Of a DNA stretch of 64,000 nucleotides, positions 23,892 through 34,164 are shown one piece after another. The notes below the pieces were generated by a model, which had not been told where the DNA came from, searched no databases, and worked only from the letters and a program-made list of their open reading frames with translations. Both the position numbers and the translations under genes were made by a program. Position 1 is the stretch's first letter, and each line of letters opens with the position of its first letter. The DNA lies in contig JAOTON010001820.1 in assembly GCA_034440635.1 (NCBI GenBank), forward strand, positions 395,001 through 459,000. The letters run 5' to 3'. Source of the stretch: Lepas anatifera (lineage: Eukaryota > Arthropoda > Thecostraca > Lepadidae).

Positions 23892-24797
23892 TTGACCCAA
23901 AACCTATCTAAACAAGCCATTTCTGCAACACTAACTAACCTCTTAAGCCTTGGTCCTAACTTTGCCTTGATGACGAAAATCACCAAGTCTACTATTCAGC
24001 AAGCAGAAACGGGTTTTAAAAGGGGTGCTTTTGCTCTTAGATGGAAGCGCTGCAATGAGGACAATATATCTCAAGGCAATGTGAATCTAGACCAGGTATC
24101 ACAGCCCATTAGAGACGACAACCAGGACGAACAGGCCCTCATTAGTAAAATACCCACACCCCGGTTTGGTGACACAGATACAAAGATGGCACCAACTTCT
24201 GACCCGACAACAGAGGGAAAACTAAGTAAACTCAAACAGAAAATAATATCTTTGTTCAAAAACTATCGTTCTAAATTAACTCCTAACCACAGCCAAGAGG
24301 ATTTAAATCAATTGAAACAGCTTCGGTCAAACGAGGATTTGATAGTGAAAAGGTCCAACAAATGTAAAGGCTTTGTCATTATGGATAGGAGCGACTATGT
24401 AGAAAAGGCGTCCCAAATAACAACAGATTATGGGAAAGTAAAAAAGAACCCCACTAAAAAGTTAGATATCAAGACCAGGAGCATAATTAATGATACTATG
24501 GTAGACAAAATTCCGGATAAGATCATTCGAGCCATCAAACCTTCAGGATCACGCACAGCTGAACTTTATGGCTTACCCAAGACACACAAAAAAGATATAC
24601 CACTGCGACCCATCGTATCAGCCTGCGGAGACCCGCTGGACAAATTGAGTTGGCTCCTAGAACAGATCATATCACAACTGCTAGTTTTTGTTCCGGCGCA
24701 CATAGAAAACACATACACCTACCTTTCGAAGATCAAAGCCAAATTTCCACAGACAATGCCGAAAAGGTACTATTGCTTTCACTGTCGATGTAACTAA
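23892..24797 (+). pseudogene. Penelope RT, N-terminal part
   Basis: The 301-residue frame includes a lysine-rich N-terminal region and the conserved YGLPKTHKKDIPLRPIVSAC block of Penelope reverse transcriptases, followed by DKLSWLLEQIISQLL. The frame leaves the family pattern near FPQTMPKR: the aspartate motif VDVTNLYGNIPIQEAI is in the next frame (24785-24835). This is a one-base shift near 24750-24775. The first methionine is the first in frame after the minisatellite, and the real start is unknown. Confidence 0.88.
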
Positions 24798-25629
24798 TCT
24801 TTACGGAAACATACCCATTCAAGAGGCGATCTCAGCAACAATAAACCTAATGAAAAAACACCAAAACCAAATAAACTTCTTTGGACTAGAACTACATGAC
24901 ATTGATAAACTTCTGCATCATTGCTCACAGAACAACTATCTCAGATTTGGCCAACAGTTCTACCGACAAAATACAGGTATAGCAATGGGAAGTAGAATAG
25001 CCCCACCGATCGCCATTGTTTTTATGGACGCAGTGGAATCTCTTTTCCTTGCCTCACTCGACCATCAACCCCTTATCTACATAAGATATATTGATGATAT
25101 ACTTGGAATTTGGTGTCATGGCTCTAAGCTTCTAGATTCATTTTATCAGTCCATTAACAGCTTTCATCCATCTCTAAAATTTTCCATCGAACGAACGGAC
25201 CAATCGGAGAGTAGTATCTTAGCATTCCTTGACACAACGCTCACTATTCATCCTAATGGCAAATATTGTACGGAGTTATATATCAAGCCGATGGCAGCTC
25301 CAATAATCCTCCCCTACAATTCAGCTCATTCCATTCAAACAAAAAAGTCAATTCTGCATTCCCAGCTACTCCGAGCTAAAAGGGTTGGATCAGACAAAGA
25401 AGCTCAAAAACATGGTCTGCTCAAAATTGAAAATATTTTTAAAATGAACGGGTATCCTAACAATTTGATCCAGCGAACTAAAACTAGACTGTTCCGAGAG
25501 AATATTACGAAGCTAACCCGTCCAAAAACAGAACGCACTTACATTAGGCTACCCTTCATAGACGATGAGCATTCCCATAAAGTATCCCATGCCGTCAAAA
25601 CTTCAAAACTACCGTTCCAGATCACATGG
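24780..25629 (+). pseudogene. Penelope RT, catalytic part
   Basis: The frame contains VDVTNLYGNIP, then QNTGIAMGSRIAPPIAIVFM, and YIRYIDDILGIW with the catalytic YIDD near 25087-25098. After these come a thumb and connector region (SILAFLDTTLTIHPNGKY, AKRVGSDKEAQKHGLLK). The similarity ends at LPFQITWF where the TTAA MITE begins. The open frame runs on to 25812 only through the MITE. The enzyme would copy its RNA at a target DNA end; this copy is broken. Confidence 0.92.
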
Positions 25630-26488
25630 TTTACACGCGCATTGACGGGGGGGCGGGTACCCACCCCCTCGGGTTTTTCGGAGACAGCAGAAAAACGGCG
25701 GCGCGCAGCGCCGCCGTACTTGGTATACCTTTTCCCTCATCATTTTTGCAACTTCTGTGAAAATTTTAAGGATAGGTCATCTCAGGTCAGGTCACCAGTA
25801 CAGGTCAAGTGAACCGACCTCAAAAAAGTTTAAGATAGCATAAGTCGGAGCAGGGTGAACTTATCCAATTGAAACTTATATCACATAATGGGCTCACCGA
25901 GTTCTCTAAAATATGTTCCGGTATTTTTGATATTGATGACCTAAGGTCAGGTGCGAAGCATGACCTCTCCATTGGTAATACATGGGAAATATGGTTTTTA
26001 CTGAATAACTCAGTAACAGATGGTGATAGAGCGTTTATTTTAGCTTTATTAGACTCGCCTTGGCTTTGCGGTTCTAATGATATGCATTTTATATAATTTG
26101 ACCCTGACCTGACCTCAGGTCAGGTCAAATCTTTGATTTGACCTAGCAAGGTCAAGTCATATATCATTCGATTCGGCTTGCTGCGAGGATTCATAGGGTT
26201 TAAGTCGTTTTGCTCTATCTTTACTTGTTCAGATGTAATGGCCGAAAAACTTAATTTACATGTTATCCCTATGACGGCATTTGACGGCATGTTTTTGACC
26301 TCTGGTGACCTTAAATGTGACCTGACAAAAAAATGGTTCAAATATTTTCGATGGAGAAGCAGATGGGCTACCCAACGCCGTTTACCTTTTTGCTACCTCC
26401 CGTGGTTCTCAAGATCTTAGGGGGGGCGGGTACCCGCCCCCCTCGTCAATCCGAAGGTGGCTCAGACCCCCGTCAATGCGCGTGTTAA
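25630..26488. mobile_element. TTAA MITE, subfamily A, copy 1 (inside Penelope)
   Basis: The left end is ACACGCGCATTGACGGGG, preceded by TTTA (a decayed TTAA); the right end is CCCGTCAATGCGCGTGTTAA. It carries two GC palindromes at the left end, GCGGGTACCC (with G/C runs) and CGGCGGCGCGCAGCGCCGCC. A central half-site palindrome lies at 26105-26127 (TGACCT twice, then AGGTCA twice). Relative to the 50.5 kb copy it is inverted. Near its right end, CGTCAATCCGAAGGTGGCTC gives a duplicated terminus, also present in that copy. Confidence 0.92.
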
Positions 26489-26931
26489 GCGGGAAAACGT
26501 TAGCTAACAAAATTTCTAGATCGGTCCTAGACCCACCTCCATGTCCCGCCGGCAACAGACGCTGCTTCTGCTGCATGGCGAGACTGGAAGGTGGATGCCA
26601 CCAACGGAACTCTGTTTATGGAATTACTTGTCAACTCTGCTCCAAAATTTACATTGGTGAAAGTAAGCGTATGATCAGAGAAAGATACATGGAACATCTC
26701 AGAGACGCAAGAAACAAAACTAAAAATACACCCTGCGGCGAACATTTCAAAAACGAGCATCCTCAAATTACTAATATAGACCACACTAAACTAAACATTA
26801 AAATTCTTAGGCTCTGCAAAGATGTTGCAGAGGTTAAAATCAACGAATCTATTGAAATTCGGAAAAATAAACCACAGCTAAACATAATGTCATCCTCCTG
26901 GACCCTCCTGAAGCCCATGCAATACCAATAG
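26489..26931 (+). pseudogene. Penelope C-terminal GIY-YIG endonuclease
   Basis: After the MITE the frame reads SGKTLANKISRSVLDPPPCP, a Cys-rich linker (CPAGNRRCFCCMARLEGGC) and then GIY-YIG: VYGITCQLCSKIYIGESKR, the catalytic-arginine helix (MIRERYMEHLRDA), a conserved glutamate (INESIEIRKNKPQLN) and the C-terminal asparagine. This domain nicks target DNA in Penelope elements. The coding segment itself is open to a TAG stop at 26929-26931. The frame differs by one base from the part before the MITE. Confidence 0.92.
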
Positions 26932-27073
26932 CCATCATCATATATGATTCTTCATGTATCATGGTAGATTTCAAACTAGGCAAGTTGTATAAATTGTAAC
27001 TGTGTGTTGAAATGTATGTGAGCTGTTTATATCTAGAAATGAATGTACGGAGAATGTGAGAATAATTGAATGC

Positions 27074-27076
<3 letters not shown>

Positions 27077-27115
<39 letters not shown>
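27077..27115. repeat. (TA)n microsatellite
   Basis: About 19 TA dinucleotides in the 3' region of Penelope element 1. Confidence 0.97.
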
Positions 27116-27116
<1 letters not shown>

Positions 27117-27118
<2 letters not shown>

Positions 27119-27195
27119 AGTTCTTTCTGAAATTCCCTGGTGTTGCCTAACTCTGAGATCAAACTACGCTGAGTAGACCCAACGTACGACGCTTG

Positions 27196-27197
<2 letters not shown>
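27117..27197 (-). repeat. Duplicated piece of Penelope GIY-YIG between two TA arrays
   Basis: About 80 bp nearly identical to 27610-27692, in the same orientation, and lacking two bases (CTCTGAG versus CTCTGGAG, GCTTGCAA versus GCTTGGCAA). It covers the codons for ASYVGSTQRSL and the following residues. It lies between the TA arrays at 27077-27115 and 27198-27246. Confidence 0.9.
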
Positions 27198-27240
<43 letters not shown>

Positions 27241-27246
27241 ATATAT
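27198..27246. repeat. (TA)n microsatellite
   Basis: TA dinucleotide run ending in a short TCTATATATA variant. Confidence 0.97.
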
Positions 27247-27456
27247 AATCTCGGAATGGAAATGTATGTACAAGATATAGTAGGAATTGAAAGTGTATTA
27301 GACAACCACGCTTGTATCATAATTCTAAATTTTAAAATGTAAAATTCTGCCACCTGTCCATTCGCTGTCGTGATCATGCCCAATGGGCGAAATATATTGA
27401 CTGTTAATTTTCGAACAAGTTTTATATAATATGAGCATCAGGCTGTTATTCCTCAT

Positions 27457-27960
27457 TTACATGATTTCATGTATATAAAGTGATTCTAAAATTCTGAGGT
27501 CAAAGTTGGATGAGCTTCTATTTACTACCGGGAATTGATCTAAGGTTATGGGTGTATCACACTCAAAAGAGTGGTATCTGATTGCGAAGAATCCGGATTT
27601 GTTAACATTTTTTTTAGTTATTTCTGAAATTCCCTGGTGTTGCCTAACTCTGGAGATCAAACTACGCTGAGTAGACCCAACGTACGACGCTTGGCAAGAA
27701 GCGCAACTGTATTTGTACACTACCCCAGAGAGGCAATCTTTCGGAATCAAATCTTTAAACCGAAAAAATGAACCAATAGTGAAGCTGTTTTTTAACACTA
27801 TCTTTGGGTCCAGAAAGGGGTAAAACTTTGTTAAAATTGAAGTCAATTCCTTTTGCATGTTCAATGACTGTTTACCGAAATAGAGGAGGACAAAATACTT
27901 CACGAGTTTTGGAACACTTAACTTTTGAGGAGGGTTGGAGTACCGTTTGTCAAGGAACTC
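27457..27960 (-). pseudogene. Penelope-like element 3, C-terminal fragment with GIY-YIG
   Basis: The minus frame (27903-27457) reads YFVLLYFGKQSLNMQKEL, then KNSFTIGSFFRFKDLIPKD and the GIY-YIG core GVVYKYSCASCQASYVGSTQ, with RSLISRVRQHQGIS as the arginine helix and LRILESLYIHEIM as the glutamate-bearing end. In wording it differs from elements 1 and 2 and belongs to another Penelope lineage. Upstream similarity reaches about 27960. No RT is attached, so this is a 5'-truncated copy. Confidence 0.88.
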
Positions 27961-28024
27961 TTTATGGCCGTATTTACCATGTGAGGAGGGAAGCCTATCG
28001 AACTTGATCCTGTCTACTATTTAC

Positions 28025-28070
28025 TTATTGCTGATGATGTTTCTGTTTAGATACGAAACCGGTCCAATAA
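28025..28070 (+). ncRNA. Hammerhead-ribozyme-like motif (Penelope end)
   Basis: Order on the plus strand: TTATTG (helix I), CTGATGA (28031-28037), a short arm with GTTTC/GATAC ends, GAAA (28055-28058), CCGGTC, then CAATAA (helix I partner, 28065-28070). Helix III would be the minimal ACCGGU form known from Penelope hammerheads, with cleavage after GUC. Helix II has one extra U after CTGATGA and one U-U mismatch, so activity is doubtful. It lies on the strand opposite to Penelope fragment 3 and just before a TA array. Confidence 0.55.
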
Positions 28071-28085
28071 ATGTCACTTCTAGCA

Positions 28086-28090
<5 letters not shown>

Positions 28091-28146
<56 letters not shown>
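28091..28146. repeat. (TA)n microsatellite
   Basis: About 28 TA dinucleotides, immediately after the hammerhead-like motif. Confidence 0.97.
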
Positions 28147-28149
<3 letters not shown>

Positions 28150-28152
<3 letters not shown>

Positions 28153-28930
28153 GGAGCAAATTAGATGGCAAAAACCTCCGTTTGTTTTTGGAAAGGCCTC
28201 CGATACTACCAGATGGATACTTGAGGAAATGGCCCCGCCACAATTAAAATAAGAATCTCCACTTCCAACAAGATTTTCGCTGACTTTGGCGCAGCCGTCC
28301 CAAGCACCATGTTGACTGATCTCGATGCTTCGAAGACCGATTCAAGCTGATTCTAAGCCATTGTAGAGGGAACAGATAAAAGGAGTATGGATGTACGTGA
28401 ATATGTGTACATGCTTGAGGAAAAAGTATCTCTGCGTGGGAACATATACGACTGATGCCAGCTTCTTATTTCTGTCTAATATGATTTTACTTGTACCACG
28501 AACGAGGAATTAAAAATCACGAACTAGGAACATTTCTGTGATATGTGGCAAATTGTATAGCGTCCAATTGAGGGAAAATAAAGCCTACATTTTGAATACA
28601 TTTCATGATGACTTCACATTGCTTTCTTTCGAAGCGTTTTGGTGCGGGAAAAATGAATGAGCCTCGCTTGTCAATCATTATTTGCAGATTCTAGAATGTT
28701 TTTAAGGAAACAGTGGTATTTGAATGCTGGACCAATATTAGGGTACAATTATAGGAGGAACAGTTTGTAAGGGAATGGAAAGTAGAAAGTAAGATTATCA
28801 TGTAACCACATTTAAGAGCTGGAACAAAATACCTTTCAATATTAGTTTCATTCAATAAAATATTCTGCATATTACTGTGCATGCTTTTTCGCTCCCCCTT
28901 GTCCAAAATACCCCAAAAACGTCCCAAACG
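28150..28930. other. No gene recognised
   Basis: AT-rich sequence; no supported coding frame and no repeat was seen. Confidence 0.4.
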
Positions 28931-28934
28931 AGAA

Positions 28935-29885
28935 AATTTACCTACAAGCTGCAGCAGCGAGATACCAAACCAAACAAAAAATTATAAACAGGCTGCTCCA
29001 GCGAGATATCAAATCAGAAAATTTACCTAAATTCTGCAGCAGCGAGATACCAAAAAAAAAACAAAAACAAATACCTACAGGCTGCTCCATCGAGTCATCA
29101 AATCAGAAAATTTACCTACAGGCTGCGGCAGTGAGCTACCCAACCAAACAAAAAATACCTACAGGCTGCTCCAGCGAGACATCAAATCAAACAATTTACC
29201 TACAAGCTGCAGCAGCGAGATACCAAACCAAACAAAAAAATTTACCTACAGGCTGCTCCATCGAGACATCAAATCAGAAAATTTACCTACAGGCTGCGGC
29301 AGTTACCTAACAGGCTGCTCCAGCGAGACATCAAATCAGAAAATTTACCTACAGGCTGCGGCAGTGAGATACCAAACCAAACAAAAATTTACCTACAGGC
29401 TGCTCCAGCGAGACATCAAATCAGAAAACTTACATACAGGCTGCAGCAGCGAGATACCAAACCAAACAAAAAATTAACTACAGGCTGCTCCAGCAAGACA
29501 TCAAATCAGAAAATTTACCTAAATGCTGCAGCAGCGAGATACCAAACCAAACAAAAAAATTTACCTACAGGCTGCTCCAGCGAGACATCAAATCAGAAAA
29601 TTTACCTACAAGCTGCAGCAGCGAGATACCAAACCAAACAAAAAATTACCTACAGGCTGCTCCAGCGAGACATCAAATCAGAAAATTTACCTAAATGCTG
29701 CAGCAGAGAGATACCAAGCCAAAAAATTACCTACAGGCTGCTCCATCGAGACATCAAATCAGAAAACTTACCTACGGGCTGCGGCAGTGAGATACCAAAC
29801 CAGAAAGTTTACCTACAGGCTGCTGCAGCGAGACATCAAACCAGAAAATTTAGCTACAGGCTGCTGCAGCAAGATACTATCACAG
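28935..29885. repeat. Tandem array with alternating half-units, about 85 bp dimer
   Basis: Two related half-units alternate: AAATTTACCTACAGGCTGCT with CCAGCGAGACATCAAATCAG, and AAATTTACCTACAAGCTGCA with GCAGCGAGATACCAAACCAA. The dimer is about 85 bp and repeats roughly 11 times, with some deletions. The 138-residue plus frame at 29523-29939 is a translation of the array. Confidence 0.92.
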
Positions 29886-30500
29886 CTTTACTCATGTTTC
29901 GGACTGAGAACAGCTTCATATCTTGGCCTGTATACTTAATTTAGCATCAGAGCCCATGCTAACTAGTGTCAATGCCAGGAACATGTAACAGGAATTTTCT
30001 TAAAAAAGACGTGATAGGCAAAATTTAAGGGGAAACGAGACGAAACAGAACAGGATCATTTTTGCGTACATCTTGCGGTACGTTTTGGGAGGGATTCGAT
30101 TTTAACGGTACACATGAAACGCAGGCAGAAAGGGTTGTCCCGGGCTAACCCCCAATAAGTATGCAAACACGAATGTATTTCAAGACAAATCTCATTGGAC
30201 ATCAGCAGTGTTGACCCCGCAGAAATCAGATCACTTGACTGGATGTTACGCCGAACATTGTACTTCTGCTTAATCTCCGTTGGGAGGGTTGGAGGCAGCG
30301 GGTTCAGGCGGCATGGGACACATTACATAACGGCTAGCGCAGGGACTCAGCGCTAAAAGCGTAGAGGCGTCGGGTGCACTGTAGTTCGGGTCGATCCGTC
30401 GGCAACTTCAGGGCGGAGTCGACGCCGGGGTCCTGTCATTCCTGCTGCTCATACAGGCGTGAGCAGCATACAGGCTTCTCAGCAATGGCATACAGCCTCG
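29886..30500. other. No gene recognised
   Basis: No conserved frame or repeat was seen between the two tandem arrays. Confidence 0.4.
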
Positions 30501-30641
30501 GCCACTTAACAGCGCCCATCAAAATATTACAAATACAAAAACGGGCACCTAACAGCACCACCTCCAAATATCACAAATACAATAATAACCACTTAACGGC
30601 ACTGCCTCGAAATATCACAAATACAACCACGGCCACTTAAA
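30500..30641. repeat. 42 bp tandem array, left part
   Basis: Units of the form CTTAACAGCACYGCCTCGAA followed by ATATCACAAATACAAMCACG and GCCA. The same array resumes at 31670. Confidence 0.88.
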
Positions 30642-31669
30642 GGGGGCGTCCCACTTTATATTAGAATTTGAACAGAGAGCAGTCTTTGTACAGCGTGTTG
30701 AAAAACCACTATCGGCATATTTGATTTCACCCAAAGCTCTCGGTAAAAAATTTTCGCGAGGTTTATAGTTCAAAGTATAAGGGCTTATTGCCTTATTTCA
30801 AACACTGAATGAATACCTTCCATATGGTTGCGGTAATCTGATTGGTCGTAAGCGATAAACCTCGCACACTCGCTGAAAATACCATGCTAGCGAGTGAACC
30901 AGCATGCAATACGTCTGTCGACCGAAAACTTCATGCGCGTAGTTTTCCATTGCAGAGCATCACTGGGGCAAAATGCGCCCAATGGCCGCAACACACATCA
31001 CATTCCCCCTCCTCGTACTTGCCAAAACAATTTTTTTCAAAATCAAACTCGGAAATTGTTTCACATCCGGCATATGCATCATTTTCCACCACTGAGTAGA
31101 CAAGGCCGCTGTAACGCCATCTGTCGTTCAGTTTTTTGCACAATTGCTTAACAAAATCGAGAATGGATCGGCGGACCGAGAGTACGATTGCCGTGACAAG
31201 TTGAACAAACATGATACTGATGATGAGAGCCGACGTTCTCAGCGGAAAATCGGTTGAGGGTCTTGCAATTATTTCATCATGTATTTCAATAGTCCCAGCA
31301 TGAGATTCCGCCACGCGGAAAGGCTGTAAATGGGCCTTCACGGCGATTCCATGATCAAGGTTTGGAATTTCACTGATGTGGTTGTATTTGTGATATCTTG
31401 AGGCGGTTCTGTTAAAAGGAATGGACCACTGTCGGAATTCTAAAAAAGAAGAATAGTTCAAGAACAAAGAGGTCTGAAAATCAAGAAACAACATTTTCCC
31501 CCACTTCCATACACTAAAATCAGAAATATATCCTCTTTGCTGACAATATGTGACGTCATCAAAACAACACTTTTAATATTATAATTGGGGAAAAATGATG
31601 TTTCCTGATTTTCAGAACCTTTGCTCTTGAACTATTCTTTTAGAATTTTGAGAAAGTTGTTCATTCTTT
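30642..31669. mobile_element. 1.03 kb insertion in the 42 bp array, with a foldback
   Basis: This unique block separates two parts of one tandem array, so it probably inserted there. Its right portion forms a foldback: 31372-31500 is an inverted copy of 31586-31712, about 120 bp arms around an 85 bp loop. The arms include one unit of the flanking 42 bp array. A 187-residue minus frame (31494-30931) starts inside the arm; its C-terminal part is Cys-rich (CDVCCGHWAHFAPVMLC) with a hydrophobic stretch (ALIISIMFVQLVTAIVL). I do not recognise it and it may not be a gene. No target duplication was identified. Confidence 0.5.
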
Positions 31670-32078
31670 TTAACCGCGACGCCTCGAAATATCACAAATA
31701 CAACCACGGCCACTTAACAGCACTGCCTCGAAATATCACAATTAAAACCACAACCACCTTAACAGCACCGCCTCGAAATATCACACATACAAACACAGCC
31801 GCTTAACAGCACCGCCTCAAAATATCATAAATACAAACACAACGACTTTAACAGCAGCGCCTCGAAAATATCACAACTACAAACACAACGACTTTGACAG
31901 CACCGCCTCGAAATATCGCAACTACAAACACGGCCACTTAAACAGCACGGCACACGGCCACCTTACAGCACCGCCACAAAATATCACAAATACAACCAGG
32001 ACCAGCATTCAGCACTGTCTCGAAACATCACAAATAAAACTACGGGCACTTTAGAGCGCCGCCTCAAATATATCACAA
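31670..32078. repeat. 42 bp tandem array, right part
   Basis: About ten diverged units of TTAACAGCACCGCCTCGAAA followed by TATCACAAATACAAACACRG. Confidence 0.88.
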
Positions 32079-32680
32079 GCAGCTCCTTGTTTACGAACCC
32101 AGGTCTACCATATAAACCATGGGCCTTTTTAGACCTACTTAAAACTAAATTTTTGTCACCAGGTGCATAACTAATTTACAAATGAGACTACACAAATACA
32201 CCTTTGAACTGTTGGTGTAATCATATCACCTGCATTCAGCAGTCCCAGCAGTCAGACACGATGTCAATCAGCACATTCCGCTGACCATCCCATTATTTTA
32301 TCGGAGGTATACTAACGGCTCAGTGTGATAAGAAATGAATGAAGAGCAAAGAGCAGGATCAACGACAGAGTGGCGAGAGCAATAACGAGGCCAATCATTG
32401 GCTTGCTTTTTACGTCCCGTCTAAGCATCCGGCTACAGAAATTTTGGTCAGGGAAGGACAGCAAATGCAATGTCATCATCGTTCAAGTCAACTGCGCTTG
32501 GCGCTGAGGGACAGAAGGCTGAAATGAAGCCGAGGGTGCCTGGACTTGTAGCTCCAGAAACAAAATAAATATACTGCAAAGTACGTTAACGAGAATCAAA
32601 GGGCTCTCGCTACGCAATATCTTGGGACTGAAGTTGCACAATAAATTTATAGATTCATGTTTTTGTTTCTATCATATATT
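32079..32680. other. No gene recognised
   Basis: No coding or repeat structure identified. Confidence 0.4.
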
Positions 32681-32744
32681 ATTCATTTATTTTATTTATT
32701 GCAGTTGATGAGCAATAGGGTATCGTCTGCCACCCAATTACAGC

Positions 32745-34160
32745 TCATCTCATTTCGATACATTGTCGAACATACAAGTACATACATACATACATAGATA
32801 TCACGGCAAATGCCAAGCTCGTCAGTTGTTTATCATACTTTTTTACTTGGGATTTAAAAGCAGAGGGAGAATCGTGAAAGAGGTCAGATTGAGGCTGGGA
32901 GTGAACAAATTTGTTTGTGTTTGTCGCGGCTCGGCAAAACAACCCGCGTTTTAGTGTTTCTACCCTTGCAAATTGAATGTGCAACAAACTATTTGCCGAT
33001 GCTCTCGTATTACTAGTTGAGATGTGTAAGGGGAAACATCCGAGTAGATAGCCGCAGTCAAAATTTCCAGTTAAAATTTTATGGACGAATAGAATATCGT
33101 ATTGGACCCGTCTACTCACCAGGCTCGATACCTTGAAGTGGACAAGAAGTTCCGAACAGGACAGATATTCTGAAGGCCAAGAGGAGTGTGCGTGTGAGGC
33201 TAGCCAGATGAGAAACTTATGTTGAATTTTGTCTAGTCTTTCTAATTGTGTTTTTGAGGCGCCACCCCAAATGCCGCATCCATATTCTAAAAGAGACCAA
33301 ATGTTTCCAAAATAAGCTGCAAGTATTGGATCGCACTTAAGTCGACCGAGGACTCTACTTCTGATCTGATCTGATAAATATTCCTAACATTTTGTTTGCC
33401 TTTCTCACAGTAAAATTTATATGATCAACAAAGGTTAATTTGGAGTCAAGGCAGACACAGAGATCCCTTATCGTTGTAACTTTTTCAAGGCGTAAATTCT
33501 GAATTTCATACGCTGTCTCACTTGGGCACCGTCTCAATGGCATGGTGAAATGTTTGCATTTATTAGGGTTTAGTTGAAGTTTCCACTCTTCTGACCAATT
33601 ACAAAGAGTGTTTAGGTCCTCCTTAAGTTGGCTCGAGTCTTCTGGGGAACATATTTTGTTAACAATTTTGACGTCGTCTGCGAATATCAGACAGTTAGAG
33701 TTAATTCTCATCGGTGGATCGTTGATAAGCAGAGCAAACAGAAGGGGAGATAGCAAACTGCCCTCATGTGTGCCAGAGCGGACAGGTGTCCAATCCAAAC
33801 ATTAACCGTTTACAATAACGCGTTGCTTTCGAATTGTCAAGAAAGATGTTAGCCAATTTAGTGTGTTACCAGAAATATTGTAGGAATTGTGCAGCTTGTA
33901 AATTAACAGATTATGATTCACACTCTGAAACGCCGCAGAATAGTCTGTATATATCACATATGTTTGGTATCCCGAAGAAACTGAGTCCCACGCCATTTTC
34001 AAAAGGTAGGCCAAATTGGTTTCACATGAGCGGTGAGGAATGAATCCATGCTGTTTCTCTGTCATAACGGGGCGCACATGGGTCCACAGTGATGTATAGA
34101 CACACCTTTCCAAGCTTGTTCCAAAGATATGGAGAAGCGAAACTGCGCGAAAGTTTGAGG
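32745..34160 (-). pseudogene. LINE reverse transcriptase, main part to C-terminus
   Basis: Reading leftwards: FRAVSLLHIFGTSLERCVYT (34155-34090), EKQHGFIPHRSCETNLAYLL, YTDYSAAFQSVNHNLLIYKL (first catalytic aspartate region), then GTHEGSLLSPLLFALLINDP, NCLIFADDVKIVNKI (catalytic FADD near 33673-33684) and LRLEKVTTIRDLCVCLDSKL. The C-terminal region at 33119-32745 has RVQYDILFVHKILTGNFDC and HIQFARVETLKRG, the usual tail of Jockey/CR1 RT proteins. The frames change at about 33800 and between 33355 and 33119, so the gene is dead. Confidence 0.88.
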
Positions 34161-34164
34161 GTGA

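Larger units (their letters stand above)
23892..26931 (+). mobile_element. Penelope-like element 1, interrupted
   Basis: A plus-strand Penelope-type retroelement with an N-terminal region, a reverse transcriptase and a C-terminal GIY-YIG endonuclease. Its 5' end abuts a minisatellite and is probably truncated. It carries one frameshift near 24750-24775 and an 859 bp TTAA MITE between RT and GIY-YIG (25630-26488). The 3' UTR leads to a TA microsatellite at 27077. Confidence 0.93.

Noticed and set aside
27400..27450. Additional hammerhead-like core (CTGATG ... CGAAA) on the minus strand below Penelope fragment 3
   Set aside because: The core reads CTGATGC instead of CTGANGA and helix I pairing could not be established.
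30931..31494. 187-residue minus-strand protein
   Set aside because: Its first 50 or so residues are translations of a foldback arm and tandem repeat. The remainder has no recognised family and no splice or promoter support. Kept only as a note under the insertion.
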